In this document: positions 23,101 through 35,078 of the stretch, in pieces | Layout of the letters: each line of letters starts with the position of its first letter | How positions within the stretch are numbered: position 1 is the first letter of the stretch | Assembly (NCBI GenBank): GCA_963920575.1 | Contig: OY986965.1 | Location: 25,408,988-25,472,987 of the forward strand | Source of the DNA: Narthecium ossifragum | Taxonomy: Eukaryota; Streptophyta; Magnoliopsida; Dioscoreales; Nartheciaceae | Reading direction: 5' to 3' | Length of the DNA: 64,000 nt | Notes under the pieces: model-generated | The model's input: the letters and a program-made list of their open reading frames with translations, nothing else | The model's database searches: none | What the model was told of the DNA's origin: nothing | Position numbers and translations under genes: made by a program

Positions 23101-25824
23101 TCTGGCATTGGGCAAGAATTAATTTAAGATCAGAAGTTTTTGTGTTTAGTGTCTTTATATGGATTGTGTCTTCCATCCAAAACATGTTGCATGATTATAA
23201 TTCACGTAAGTGATAGAGAAAACTTAGTAGAATAATTATCTTTTGATTTGATCTGCAACGTGATTGCTTATGGGGAAGAGTAAAAGGAAGACTTGGTTAT
23301 AAAGGTTTGGTCATGAAAAGCAAGAAGTACATAAGAAGGAGATATGAACAGGTAAGAAGGTGTCAGTAGGCAATTTTCTCCTTGAAGTCTTTTCTGTGTT
23401 TGCATGTCAGTATGCCAGGTTAGCTCCTGCTTTATGTTTTTTGTCAGATGTAAGTGTTTGACATATTCGAAAAGATAGTAGAAGAAGATGTGTTTTTTCT
23501 TGCCTTGATTGTTAACACAACAAAAATATTAGATTTTGATTGCATATTTAAGTGACCATAGTTTAGCATCGCCTAATGTTTAGTTGTCTGTCCGAGCTGC
23601 TGGACATACTCATCTCCTTTTCTTGTTTGTCACTGATTAACCTTCATAGTGTACTTTTCGTGAACATGACATAGGCCATGAGTACGATGTATTTTAGTTA
23701 TCATCTTGTGGTGCTCCTTGCATTGATCTTGTCTGTCTAATTGATATTTTTGGCACATTAAATCTGAGATGTGGAGAGTGCTTTTCAGGAAATTCTGAGG
23801 GATCATCGTCACAGAAATCATCTTTGACAGTTTTAGGCCTGCAACTAACAGTGCTACCTGTAAAAAAGTTGAACTTATTTGGTGATAAGAAGGAGGTTCA
23901 AAGGTCTGCCACTGTCCTGGGTTATGTTGCACATGTAAGCCTTCTAACCTTATCATCTGAAAACAGTTTGACTGAATAATTGTTAACCTACATTTGGTCT
24001 TGATTTGGGGATTGCTTTGTACACAGGGATTTGCTTGGTGGAATGTTTGTAACTATGAGCTGACTGCTTTCTTTTTTATGTAGGCTGTTTCACTGATCGC
24101 CTCTTTCCTAGACCTTCCTCTAAGGTATCCTTTGAGGTTGGGAGGCTCACATTCGTATGTTTATGATTATGCACCTTCGGCTGAGCCTGTGTCAACTGAA
24201 TCTGCATCAGCTCCAGTTAAGCCTACAGAATTTCCACTCTTTCTTGATGTCCAGGATACTACAAGAGCAGCTTATGCTGTCTTCTTGTTGAACAAGGTTC
24301 GTTTTTCGTCTTACTCTTTCGGTGCAATAGAGGACTATTGACCACCCACTCCAACACCTCAAACTTGCACACAATCTTTACAGATAACAAGCCTTTTATA
24401 TGATCATGGATTTTAGAATGTATTCATCAAATAGTTCTTCAACAACATTTTTCGAGTCTTCTGAAACAAAACAGTAGCATCCAACAAGGTGTTTTGTGTA
24501 GGTCTTTCAATCCTAGATGTAAAATAACATCATTGGGATCTTTGTCAACCTAAATCCTTGCAAGCATTAGCATGGCAGTTTTCTATCTTTTGACTAAATC
24601 TCTTATAAAAAAAAGTCTGGATTTAGGTTTAGTTCCATCGTTTATATTTAGGTCTCCCTTCCTCTTTTGTCAAATGTTTGGATTATTTGTTACAGGGGTA
24701 CATGGTCTATACACTAGAAACTTAATTGGCAGAACGATGGAAATTATGCGTCAGTATCTTCTGGTGCATTCCAACTATGACAAAGCATCCTCCTAAAGGA
24801 CATGTCTAAGCTTCCAACTAACTAGTGATCTATCTTGTATTATGTATCAATGTACTTGCCACTGCAATTTGTAAATATCACCATTAGTCCAATAGTCCAT
24901 GAGAAGTTGGGATAGGTTGAAACTTATTATTTGTGGCGAATGTTCAGACATTTAGCAATAAGTGAGTAATACAAATTGATCCTGTTAGGGTCCGTTTGGA
25001 TACACGGGATCCGCCGGGATCTCGTGTATCCGGTGAACGCGCGGATCCCGCACCACGGGATCCAGCGTTTGGGTTCCGCGCGGATCCCGGAAATTGGAAT
25101 CCGCCCTTGCGGGAGGTATCCGCGCCCGCGGATACCTCCCCGCGGCTACCGCGGGATCCGCGAACGCGCCCTTAGTGAAAGCACATTATGATGAATTGCA
25201 TGTTTTTAACGACCAGTTTTTGGGATAGGTTTAGTATTCACCGGTAACTTTTCTATCAGGGAAAAGCTTACTGATGTAATTGTGGTAGTTTGGCCATATT
25301 CTTTTCAATGGATTAGTGTGGACCTTTCCATCTGTTTCAGCAGCTTCTGTTTTGTTTTAGCTGAATGCTAGAAGTTACAATTATTAGTTCCTGATCCGTT
25401 TCCTTCAGCTATTACATCAATATAGCTAGTGATCATAACTTCTACCATTTAGCTAAAACAAAAAAGAAGCTGCTTCCCAGTTTTTCTCGTTCGTAATTTT
25501 TAGGTGTGAGCTAATTCCCCAAGGTTAATTTGACAATTGCATCCAAATCGTGTATTCCATTTTTTGACTTAAAAGTTGGCTCCTTGAAAGGCTAATTTGT
25601 TGTCCCACACAATTAAGATCACATCATGCGAATATCTTTTCTTTTCTTCTTGTCATATTTTAGTGAATACTTGTTTCTAGCTATGCCCTTACTATTTCTT
25701 TTTGTAGGATTTAGAGCAGCTATTAAATTACATTGGTGCTGAAAGTTTGGGACCAAGACACATTTTAGCTAATCTAAGGGAACTTATGAGGATCATTCAG
25801 TCTCGTGATTACCTTGATAGCTAA
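19977..25824 (+). CDS. VPS38: VPS38/UVRAG-like subunit of the class III PI3-kinase complex, 6 exons
   Basis: Plant VPS38, the UVRAG counterpart, belongs with VPS34, VPS15 and ATG6 in PI3-kinase complex II, which makes PI3P on endosomes for vacuolar sorting. Exons: 19977-20225, 20772-20978, 22581-22761, 23789-23934, 24084-24296, 25708-25824. Splice sites are GT/AG and the phases close to 370 residues, close to the Arabidopsis protein. Residues 1-45 are acidic and variable. Residues about 48-152 form the coiled-coil region ([11 protein letters not shown], then [16 protein letters not shown]), typical of UVRAG/ATG14-type proteins. The C-terminal half carries the conserved family blocks [51 protein letters not shown] and [19 protein letters not shown]. 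The ATG at 19977 is the first one in frame with this coiled-coil exon. Intron 5 (about 1.4 kb) contains a MITE. Confidence 0.9.
24988..25171. mobile_element. GC-rich Tourist-like MITE in VPS38 intron 5
   Basis: The 184 bp insertion starts GGGTCCGTTTGGATAC and ends CGCGAACGCGCCC. The reverse complement of that end (GGGCGCGTTCGCGGATCC) gives an imperfect TIR. Flanking TTA copies are at 24985-24987 and 25172-25174. The interior is rich in GGGATCC and GGATCCCG words that pair across the element, and is far more GC-rich than the surrounding intron. The termini resemble PIF/Harbinger-type MITEs. Confidence 0.72.
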
Positions 25825-26388
25825 GCTCACTGATCATCAAAAGCTCATTCGTCATCAAAGTTTTGAAGCAACTGACAGTTTTTTAGTAAGATGTATGGCA
25901 AACTTTTGCTGCTTGTATTCTTTTGGTGCATATTTGTAAGCACCTTGTTAAGTCCTGACAAGTGTGATCACCATAGCATAGAATATGCGAGTAGATTTCT
26001 TCTTTGACAAGACATTCTCTTTGTTGAAATGTTGGAAGGTAATTACACATTACACTGCTGTGAACTTGTGACCAAATCCCATTTGTTGGCTGGTAGAGTT
26101 TGAGAATGAAATCTCAAGGGGTTATTGTTAAACACCTTTATTTCTATGTACAATATAATATGTACTTTTATAATGTTGGTGAGTAAAACAGCAGTCAGAA
26201 ACTTCCTGTTGTTTTTTTGCTTGAGTTGAAGAAGAAGTTCTACTGTTTGTGAGTGCCATTCCCTCTAACTTGCAAACTACATGATAAATGCCCATGAGAC
26301 TTTCAGCTTTTTCAAGCCCAGGCTACCAGACTTTCAGTTACTAGCATGCAAATTGGCCTTTTGTAGACTCAACAAGTAGTAATCTGTA
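25825..26388. other. VPS38 3' region, no further gene
   Basis: T-rich sequence, probably containing the VPS38 3' UTR in the first 200-350 bp (several AATATAATA-like words near 26150). Nothing else is recognised before the Pack-MULE at 26398. Confidence 0.45.
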
Positions 26389-26753
26389 TTTTACAAAGGC
26401 TAAATTATACTTTAATCCCCTGTGTTGCATGGTTTATCACTTTAGTACCCTCAACTTTAAAAATCACGTTAATGTACCCTTAAATTTCCAAACCACTCAA
26501 TTTAGTTCTGAGCCCCCCTCATGACAGACCGGTACATGTGATTGGTTTCTACCCGTTTCCCGTGGATTAGAGGACTATAGGCCGTTGATCAAGATCAGAT
26601 GATTGTGACGGTGATAATGAATTAAGTGATGACTGTGATCGGATGGCTAAGAAGTTGTCGATAATGGATCAACGGTGAAACTTCGTCGTCGAAGGATGAG
26701 GTTGGTGGGGAGGAGTCGCATGACATAGGGGAGTACTCCTGCAAGGTCTGATC

Positions 26754-27227
26754 GTGAGATCAACCGTTGTAGCCGATGGATCCGTGGACGGTGGTGTTGT
26801 GGGGTTCTTGATCGGTGGTGAAGGAGACCTCGATCGAAGCTGGGACCGTGGTAGGAATCCTCAGCGAGGGTCTCCAATCCTTCTAGAGGTGTTGCAGAGG
26901 AGCGGGGAGGCGAGGGCAGCAAGATTCGGTCGGCGGCCTTGGATGGGTTCGCTGGTGCCGAAAAAGGAGGGGTTAGGGGTGGAGGAGATCGGAGAGAGAA
27001 AGAGAAGAGAAGAAGATGTTGTGGTATCGGGTCACTTATCCGTCTCTATTCCTCTTGGACTTGGCAAATGGGATACCGACAAGATGTCGTGGCTAGCGAG
27101 GTCCGTCATGAACTCGTTGATGCTCGACGAAGATGATGACGATGACGCCGCTGGGAATGAGCGGCAGAGGGAGGAGTCGTCCCCCGACAGACTCTTCTGG
27201 AATTGGAGATCAATCGGGGGCGGCTGA
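26754..27227 (+). pseudogene. Open reading frame inside the Pack-MULE (chimeric)
   Basis: A 157-codon + frame starts in non-coding-looking Gly/Arg-rich sequence and then runs into the captured BSD-protein start (from 27084) before stopping at 27225-27227. It could be expressed as a chimeric Pack-MULE transcript, but nothing upstream of 27084 resembles a known domain and no promoter is evident. I treat it as a by-product of the capture and not as a functional gene. Confidence 0.35.
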
Positions 27228-27350
27228 GCCGTTAACCCCGAAGAGAGGAATTAAAGAGGACTTCTCTGATTTCATGAAAGCCCTAAGCTGGCATCTATGG
27301 GGCGTCGCATCCTTCCTTGCTCCTCCGCCCCAAGATGACTCCTCTGCCTC
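27084..27350 (+). pseudogene. Captured N-terminal fragment of a BSD-domain protein gene
   Basis: From the ATG at 27084 the frame reads MSWLARSVMNSLMLDEDDDD, the characteristic start of plant BSD-domain (DOS2-like) proteins: MSWLARS-NSL followed by an acidic run. After a frame change near 27200-27240 the next conserved block appears in the +1 frame at about 27238-27330: GIKEDFSDF, then LWGVASFLAPPP, where the family has GVKEDLSE and FWGVASFLAPPP. The BSD domain itself is absent. It is a partial, frameshifted copy and cannot encode the parent protein. Recognition rests on my memory of the family N-terminus. Confidence 0.65.
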
Positions 27351-27723
27351 CCATGCCGTCCGATCATCCCTATCCGACGGACTACAACAAGGCAGTGACA
27401 GTCGCATTGGATTCAAGGGTGTGGTGAGGATGGGAATCAAGGAAGGGAGTGACGGGAATGGAGGAGAGTGGAGAGCAGAGGTTGTTGACGGTGATAGATT
27501 CCAAAGATGAAGGGGCTCCGATGAGGGTGAGTGCATCGTCAGAAATGGAGAGAGTGGAAACGGATGAAAAACCAATCACGTACGTGTGTCACGTGACCTT
27601 GAGGGCAGCTAACGCTGTCTCAAGGTCCGGACTAAAGTACCAAGTCTGGAAAGTTAGAGGTACCTTTATATGTAATTTTTAAAGCTGATGGTACTAAAGT
27701 GGTGTAATTTAGCCTTTTACAAA

Positions 27724-28392
27724 TAAGCCAAAAAGACTACTTGACAGATTCTGCAGCCCGTTAATTTTGGCATATTTTTCATCTCACCTTGGCATCAATT
27801 TTGTTTATAATGAAAAAAATCTCCCATTTTGGAGCCCCAGAAATTGATGTTGGACCCCGTGTCTGCAGCCCACAGAATCAGCATGAGCTGTCAACACTTT
27901 GTGCCAAAAATAAGAACATACAGAAGAATAATGATCTGCTATAATGATGCCTTCAAGATTCAAGAACACAAGCATGTGAAATAAGCAAAAAGCACATGCA
28001 TAAGCCTTCATGTTTCCAACCATCAACTGTAAATAGGCGACCAACAATAGAACCAGACAAAATGCTGTGGCACAGATGAAAGATTTTACTGCACAAGAAG
28101 AAAGATAGACTGTACCGTAGTAACAAACAAAGACTGATGGGACATCTTAAGATGAAAAAAAACATATGGTGTGAACAAAATGTTAAAATTGACATGCTAA
28201 GCCAAAATCATCAGCAACCACACATGGCAACATCCACTTGCCGTTTGGCAAGAAATGAATGTGTTGGTCGTGCAGCCATTACCGAGGGGTTAGTCTTTAC
28301 ATTAGGTAGACTGCAGATTTAGGGTCAGGAAGAATACACAAAAGAATAGCTCCGAGAAGTTACATGGTGACCATTCCAGCCGCTATGTCTCC
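27724..28392. other. Spacer holding the 3' region of the SBH gene
   Basis: About 670 bp between the Pack-MULE TSD and the SBH stop codon. On the minus strand this is the expected 3' UTR and downstream region of SBH. I see no other gene, and short frames on both strands look random. Confidence 0.45.
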
Positions 28393-31300
28393 TCACCTCC
28401 TCTTCGCTTCTTTTTGTGGTCTAGCTTCAAAGCCCCCCTCTGGTCTTCTCTCTAAGGTATATGGCATATATGTTCCAAGGATCCTGTCCCACATTACAAA
28501 GAAAGGCTGAGAAAAATTGTACTTGTTGCCATAGAGCTGGTGGTGGATGTCATGGTAGGCAGTATTGTTGGAGAAAAGCAAGTGGAATGGGTTTCCTGGC
28601 AGCCAAAGGCCACAGTGATCATCGACGGTCTTGATGGTTGCGAAGGAAAAGAAGAAGATCGAAGTCCTCGGAGACATGCCAGATAGAAGAAAAGATAATG
28701 CCCCACCAACAGTGTCAAGGAGGAGACCTTCGAACGGGTGGTTGTACAGAGCTCCAAAGGAGTATGGAACCACCAAACGGTGGTGAAGAGAGTGGACATG
28801 GCGGTAGAGGAACTTATTGTGGTGCATATACCGGTGCATGAAGTATTGCCATGTATCCATGACCACCATTGCTACAAGGAACTGCCTGGAATAGAGCAGA
28901 AATGTGCTTTCTGATGATGGCGAGTCGTCCGTCTTGTCGCCAACAACCTGCATGTATTAAATGCAGGTAAGGACAGGCCAATGATTATCTTGCTAGCTTT
29001 GGGGCATTCATACAATGTTTTCCGAAAATATGCAAACCTAGAAAAGATCCTTCTTTGTAAAATCTAAGACAAAACACATCCACGAAGACTAAAAGTTACA
29101 TATAAGCTGACAATGGTACAATTAACACGTAATTCAACTGACATCTTGCTCTGATCAGGATACACAGAACAATATTACCACAGTAAGTGAACAAACTTCT
29201 TTCCATGATTGAAACTGACAATTGCATAATTGTATGTAAATCATATTTGGTGCTTTCGTTGATGAACAATGTACACTTTTCTAAAAAAAAGAAACACAAC
29301 AATGAATGATGAGAAAAAAGGGCCAAGGAACAGAGAATTGGTTAGCACATTATTAGAACACAGATAAAAGAACAGGAGACAAGTTAATCTACAGCACGAT
29401 TTTGGGAAATTACTAACATGTGATGAAAGACGAGATCAAATCCGTCTGACAGATAAGTTGAAGGAATTTTTTTTCACAAGGTATCAAACAGCCTTTGCAA
29501 ACATGTTATATGGAAAACAGAGTGGGCCTTTCTTCATACAAAAAAGCCTGCTCAATAAATGCGTTAAAAGATCGCAGGATAACATTAAAGTTAATTTATA
29601 CTATACTTTTATATGTTCAGTCCGTAGCTCTTATAAAGTCACCACCATTTCATGAATGGAATTTTAATGCAAAATGTAGCGATGATTGTTTTACAACCCA
29701 CGAACAATCCCAAAAAATCATGAAGGAGAAGAAAAACGTTGTAGTTCATACCCAATGTTTCGTACAAGAACATTCTTGACTCAGCACACGATCAGGAAAC
29801 ACTAGGAAAAAAAATTAGCTTACCCAGCGAAATTCTCATCCCTCCCTGCTATATGTTCACATTCTTGCTACAAAATGCAGTTTTTCTATATGTTTTCTCT
29901 TTTCTTTATATGACCCTTTGCTTTATCTTATAAACAAAACTTGCTAAAATTCAGATCTATTTTCTCTTTACCCATAGAGCAAGAGGAGGATATCTTGAAA
30001 ACAAAGCCCATCTAGGCTATCCAGGTTTAACTGCTTTCTAGGCCTCGCAGCCCAATTCTAACATTTACGATTAGACACAATATGGGCTTCTAGGGTCTTG
30101 ATTTGTCCAGGTTTAACTGCTTTCTAGGCCTCGCAGCCCAATTCTAACATTTACGATTAGACACAATATGGGCTTCTAGGGTCTTGATTTGTCCGAATCA
30201 CAGAGGACCTCAAACGCTCAAACTAGATTGGAAATATATGTTTGTAATTTAACATCTCTACTTGTATGCTGACATCTTGTTAATCCTTCCATTAATTCAA
30301 TCGTTCTTCAGCAATTGAAAGACAGATGAAGCTTTAAAGGCTTCAGATGAGTGCTAGTAATTGAGTTTAGATAGTTTCAGTATATAAGAAGATTGGAAAT
30401 ACTATAATCTAATGTTTAATGAGCTAAGGAAAATCAACGTGGGTACTAAAATTTTCCATAGGTGAATGACTGCAGTTATGTGAAGGAAAATAAAAGGCAG
30501 ATTTGCTCTAACAAGGGAGACGCTAGACTTTTGCTATGCCTTATAACAAAGGTGAATTCATGTATTTGACAAATCCTTGTCTTCAGCATTGTGCTGAACG
30601 ACTGAACATCAAAGAAATGCGCTTAGATTTGCTTTCCTGCGCAGCAACTTCTTTTAAGCTAATATTATCAGACCATCCTAAACGCCACACGAGACACGTA
30701 GTAGGCATTCAGGAAAAGTTGAACCTTACAATGTGATCGAGGGTTTAGGTTTATACTTCAGTTTTTTTGATGCACTTCATGCTCTCTTGCTTTTTATTTA
30801 AATCTTTCAGGTCAGAAGCCATTAGATGGACACAATTTGGAAATATTTTTTTACCTAAAATTATAGTAGCTGTTCTAGTATTGGCAGTAACAAGTTAAAC
30901 AAAAAGGTATCAAATAGTTGCATTTGCTCAGCGTCCAAATAATTCAATGTCCATTTTCTATCAGAAAAGGTGATACGGTTGGAACAAAAGCCCAACCCAA
31001 GCCCAGCCAAGGGGCGGGTCCCACACGCCAAGTGGAACCAGGTCTGGCCCCACCCCTTGGTAGGACCCGGCCTTGGACCAGGTCCCAAGCCAAAGCTGGC
31101 CAAAAGGAATCATATTCCTAGCTGGTTACTTCCTTAGTTAGTTTCTTAAATGCTTTCCTAGTTGATTTCCTAATTTGAGTTCAGTTTATGCTTTGCTTTG
31201 TTAGTTCTTATTATGAGTCCTAGTTATTAGGAAGTTTGAGTTATGATTGAGTCTTAGTAGGAAAGTCTTATTACTTGTTGATTTAAGCAAGAAGATTGTC

Positions 31301-32798
31301 TAATCTGATTAGAACTCTGTTAAGGCCTCTATAGTTTGTATTAGGTTATGTACGAATTATGATGAATAAAGTAAAATTATTAGTAGAATAATCTTAGGAG
31401 TAGTTGTAGCCCTAATTCCACCAACTCCACCAGCCACCTTCTCTTCCCTTCCCTACCACCGGATCCTTTCTCCACCACCGGCCTCCACCATCCGCTGCCA
31501 TCCACGCCTCCAACCCCAAGTCCCCGACATCCCCCTTGGTTGCCGTGCTCCCCTCCGCCACCTCATCACCGCTACCACGTTCTGCAAGGCTTGGATCCCC
31601 CAAGGGTAGCCGGCCAATCATAGAAGAAGTTGCGAGGTAATCCTCTTCCTCATCCGTCTCTCTCCTCCGGTTTGAGCCTTCCTCGTCGAATACCTAGGGT
31701 GCTTCTCCTAAAACCCTAAATGTATCTCTCAACCTAGCCATAGATTTGGCTAAGGAGGAGCCGAGACCAGGCAAGAGACCTGGTACCCACGCTTACGAGA
31801 AAGCTCGGCGTATCAAAACGCTAGTTAAATACGTAACAAATTCAGCATAAACTCTGGATGTAATGGATGAGAAGTAATCCAACCATCCCACATGGACGGG
31901 AATTCATGAGCTTAATTTGTATTAATTTCAAATACTAGCATTAAGCTAACCCATTCGATAAAAACAAAGTCTCAGACTCTCAGTATCCTCATGACCCAAA
32001 TCACGAAACAGATTCCACAAGCTTTACCCGAAAAAAAGGCCACATTGAAGCCTAAGAACGTGAGGCACCTTCAACCAACCAAGTCAACAAAAAGGCACAT
32101 ACTTTCCTAATGAACCAAAGTTGATCAAAGCAATAAGAGCTTTAGCAACCAAAAAAGGGAAAACTTTCAGATTTCACGCAAAGCTCTCATGGAGCAGGTG
32201 ACAAATAAATCCTACACAACAAAGCATATGAATCGACCAATGCAACCTAACAGATTGACAATTTCATAACCGAAACATAACAAACGATTAAGACTCTGAA
32301 GCAATGGATCATCCAAGGCTAATAAACCCCGCACAGTGCATTGCCTCAAACCAATCAATGCGACAATAGATGAATGAACAAAGGCCCCAAGCCACGCATC
32401 AACAATAACCCTAAAACACTGTATCCCAATCTCCCAACAACAAAACCCTAACAATGGCGCACCTTAAACCAATCAAACGCATAAGAAAAAGACAACAAAA
32501 AAACAGCAATTGCCAGAATCCAAAAGATCGCAACGATAGGAGATCCCAAAAGATTACAAAAAAAACTCACGGCGAAGAGGGTGATGGACACGGCGGCCTG
32601 GACGACCTGCTGGAGGAGCACCCCTCTAGCGACGGCCGCCTTCGAGATGGTATTCTTAGCCGCCTCCTCCTTCCTCGAATGCATCCGGTACCGATCCAAG
32701 CTCTGGAGGAGGCAATACAACCCCGAGTAGATCCAATACACCGCGATGGGCACCACCGTCCCCAGGATTTCGTCCGAAACCCTAGGTATCCCCGCCAT
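28393..32798 (-). CDS. SBH: Sphingoid base C4-hydroxylase (sphinganine C4-monooxygenase), 2 exons
   Basis: This ER-membrane di-iron enzyme hydroxylates C4 of sphinganine to make phytosphingosine-type long-chain bases. Exon 1 is 32798-32571 and exon 2 is 28947-28393 on the minus strand. The donor GTGAGT and acceptor CAG join in phase 0 to 260 residues, matching the Arabidopsis SBH1/SBH2 size. Membrane segments are at about 14-32 and 58-75, with further hydrophobic stretches near 95-107 and 155-180. The three histidine boxes of the fatty acid hydroxylase superfamily are intact: HRYMH (114-118), HSLHH (128-132) and HDIHH (208-212). The surrounding blocks DTWQYFMHRYMH and IKTVDDHCGLWLPGN are strongly conserved in plants. 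The start is the ATG opening MAGIPRVSDEILGTV, aligned with the family N-terminus. The 3.6 kb intron holds a solo LTR and a recent tandem duplication. Confidence 0.95.
30021..30192. repeat. 86 bp perfect tandem duplication in the SBH intron
   Basis: Two copies (30021-30106 and 30107-30192) begin CCAGGTTTAACTGCTTTCTA and end GGGTCTTGATTTGT. I see no difference between them by eye, which implies a very recent duplication or a polymorphic or assembly-sensitive site. Confidence 0.9.
30971..31815. mobile_element. Solo LTR (845 bp) in the SBH intron
   Basis: The element starts TGATACGG and ends CGTATCA, a TG...CA structure with a short terminal inverted repeat (TGATAC/GTATCA). The flanks AAAGG (30966-30970) and AAACG (31816-31820) match 4 of 5, a slightly decayed TSD. 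The interior has a GC-rich start, an AT-rich middle with a Copia-like look, and a CCACC-rich third quarter. There is no coding sequence. Family unassigned. Confidence 0.65.
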
Positions 32799-33107
32799 CG
32801 ATGCCCCCCAACCGAAACCCTAGACTCTGAGCAGCGGCCGAGAGGAATCCTGGCGGATTTGAATCTCCCAAAGGGGCTGCTGTTCTTCTCGATCGGGAGC
32901 AGCTGCCGAATTTTGAGAATTTTGGAGGGTGGAGGAGAAAAAAGCGGGGTGGGTTTAGACGAGGAGAGGCGGGAGAGTTGTGGTCGCTATCGGTAAAAGT
33001 AACGGATGCCGTAACGGAGTCATTTGCCTGGAGCCTAGCTAGTTAACCGCGAGCGGCCGTTGAGGAAGCGCGTCGGGAATAATACAGGTAACGTTTGTGT
33101 AGAAACG

Positions 33108-33210
33108 CCGCCACGTGGCGTCTTATGATTGAGGGTTTAGGTGGGGTCCTTTTAGGTTTTAAGTGGCACCTAAAGCCACGTAATCATAGGATACAAGGTG
33201 GCGCATCCCT
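33108..33210. promoter_or_regulatory. Imperfect hairpin with G-box palindrome upstream of SBH
   Basis: CGCCACGTGGCG at 33110-33121 is a perfect 12 bp palindrome centred on a CACGTG G-box, about 310 bp upstream of the SBH start (minus strand). It lies in a longer imperfect inverted repeat: the words TATGATT and TTTAGGTG near 33124-33142 pair with CACCTAAA and AATCATA near 33168-33190. It could be a bZIP/bHLH site or a decayed MITE end. Confidence 0.35.
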
Positions 33211-33581
33211 ACTCTAGCCACGCACCAGCAAAGAGTGCCACGTGGTTGTAGAAAGCTGGCTGGTGTACGGGGGCTTATAGCGAGAAACTGACGTGCTGAT
33301 AAGTTCGACTGGGTTTGGAAAAAAAGAGAGGAGATTGGTTTTAGTAACTAAATTTAATATATCTTTATTTAGATCAGAACCAGTTTGTGGCGAAATCGGC
33401 AACCTGTCATTAATTGTTGATTTTCTATTAATAAATGTATTTTCGTGTAGCACAATTTTCTAGCATGACCATTATGTGCAGCACAACCCTTTCATGGCTG
33501 ACCATTATAGGATCAAGCGATTAAAAAATAAAAATGAAAAAAAAAATACTAAAACTTTACATAAAAAAGGAAAAGTTATGT

Positions 33582-33654
33582 TCCGTTGCCGGGATTTGAA
33601 CCCGGGTCGTCTGGGTGAAAGCCAGATATCCTAACCGGACTAGACGACAACGGA
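33582..33654 (-). tRNA. tRNA-Glu (anticodon UUC)
   Basis: On the minus strand the 73 nt sequence starts TCCGTTG and ends CAACGGA, a perfect 7 bp acceptor stem. The anticodon arm is TCTGG-CTTTCAC-CCAGA, with anticodon TTC (complement of GAA at 33617-33619). The T arm is CCGGG-TTCAAAT-CCCGG. The D arm contains GGTTAGGAT, as in plant tRNA-Glu. There is no intron and no encoded CCA. A short T-rich stretch lies just downstream (AAAA on the + strand near 33571), as expected for Pol III termination. Confidence 0.95.
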
Positions 33655-35070
33655 TTGCTGATTTATGTGTCTCCTATATTGTATAGAACGCTTCTTATAA
33701 CAGGAGTCTAATCCGTTCCTTTCGTGATAAACTGATAACTATTTACAGTGAACTCAATGAAGATAAGAAAGACTTTTGCTCAATGTGTACATGGTCACAG
33801 AATTAGCCTAATTGTAGTGCTGAAAGAGACATGCATAAAAGCAAACCCTCTAATGTGGTTATCCTTTTAACTAAACTAATACAGAAGAACATTTAAAGCT
33901 GATGATGATGACTGCAGCTAGCCTCCCATCTTCTTTTCTGCCACCCCCTTCCCACAATCCCACCTGACCTGGGAATCCAACACTGACTAGCAAAACCACA
34001 CATGCCAACAGGTTGGCAATTCACTCCAATATTCCCATCTGCCTTCACTTTCCCCATCACCCATCCTAACACTTTCCATAAAGAAATCAAAGAAGAATGG
34101 TAAAACAAAAAAATTAAAGGATATATATATGATGCTTTGCTTTCCTCTCCATCCAACCGGCCAAAAAGAGACCAACACTACTTGTTTCACACACCTGCAT
34201 TTTATATATCTAGAGATCGACTTTGATGGTGTACGTCCTTATGTATAAGGAGCAGTTAAAGCATGAGACCATGCATCTTTAGTAGTAGTAGTATGCCATT
34301 ATCTTGGGTTTCTTATAGTTCTCATGTTTATGGTTGTTGAAGGTTTCTTAATTCCAACATTAATTCCTCTGTCATGGTTAATGATATCTAAAAAGAACTG
34401 GAAAAGAAATAGGGATGTTGGTCGGATTATAATAAAGATAAAGGGGATCTGATATCTTTCTTTTACGTGATAGTTAATCAGTGTGACTGTTCTGGTTGCT
34501 GACCTTTATGCTAATGGCTTAGCTATAGAGTCATAAATATAGCTGCCGACTCTGTACGTGCTCCCACGACAAAGCTGTCTAGCGTACTCATTTTAGTTTT
34601 AATTCTGCACGTAAATATACAGGTTCATGGCTGGAATTCCAATTAAAATGTTAGGATTAATCTCATATTAGTCGTTGAAACAACCAAAATTTCATTTTGA
34701 TACCTAGGATAACTATTATCCTAACAATATTATATGGGATTGATTAACATAAGAAAATAATTTTCATGGAAGTTAAATCACCTACTGTCTTCTCACGTCA
34801 CGTGTCGACTCGAATGATCATAAATCATAAATATTAAATTAAATAAAAAATAGACAAATGCAGGATTCCAAATCAGGATCTGATGCTATATTAGATCAGT
34901 AATTATCTCAGAAAAAATACAATTATTGGTTTGATAAAAAAAAATGGATGCCATAATTTGTATAACGAGATAAAAATGGAAATATTAGGGCCTTGAACAA
35001 AGGAAATATTGGATGGAAAATGTCTCTATTGGGCTCTAGATTCAGTCAGCCCACTAGAAAACAGCCCCCC
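33655..35070. other. Gene-free spacer between tRNA-Glu and the 1513-residue gene
   Basis: AT-rich intergenic DNA. At about 34648-34754 an imperfect inverted repeat pairs a left arm starting ATGTTAGGATTAATC with a right arm ending GATTGATTAACAT. It is about 107 bp with an AT-rich loop and may be a decayed small MITE. Near 35026 a TTGGGCT word precedes the pyrimidine tract. No coding region is supported. Confidence 0.45.
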
Positions 35071-35078
35071 CTCCTCCC

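Larger units (their letters stand above)
26398..27714. mobile_element. Pack-MULE with perfect 9 bp TSD, carrying a BSD-gene fragment
   Basis: The ends GGCTAAATTAYAC are inverted. TIR homology extends about 120 bp inward with shared words CACTTTAGTACC and AACTTTAAAAAT. The element is flanked by identical TTTTACAAA (26389-26397 and 27715-27723), a 9 bp TSD as made by Mutator transposases. There is no transposase. The interior is GC-rich and contains a recognisable but frameshifted piece of a plant BSD-domain protein gene, which makes this a Pack-MULE. Confidence 0.85.

Noticed and set aside
32454..32996. 180-codon + strand frame opposite SBH exon 1
   Set aside because: It is antisense to the well-supported first exon of SBH and has Arg/Lys-rich random composition.
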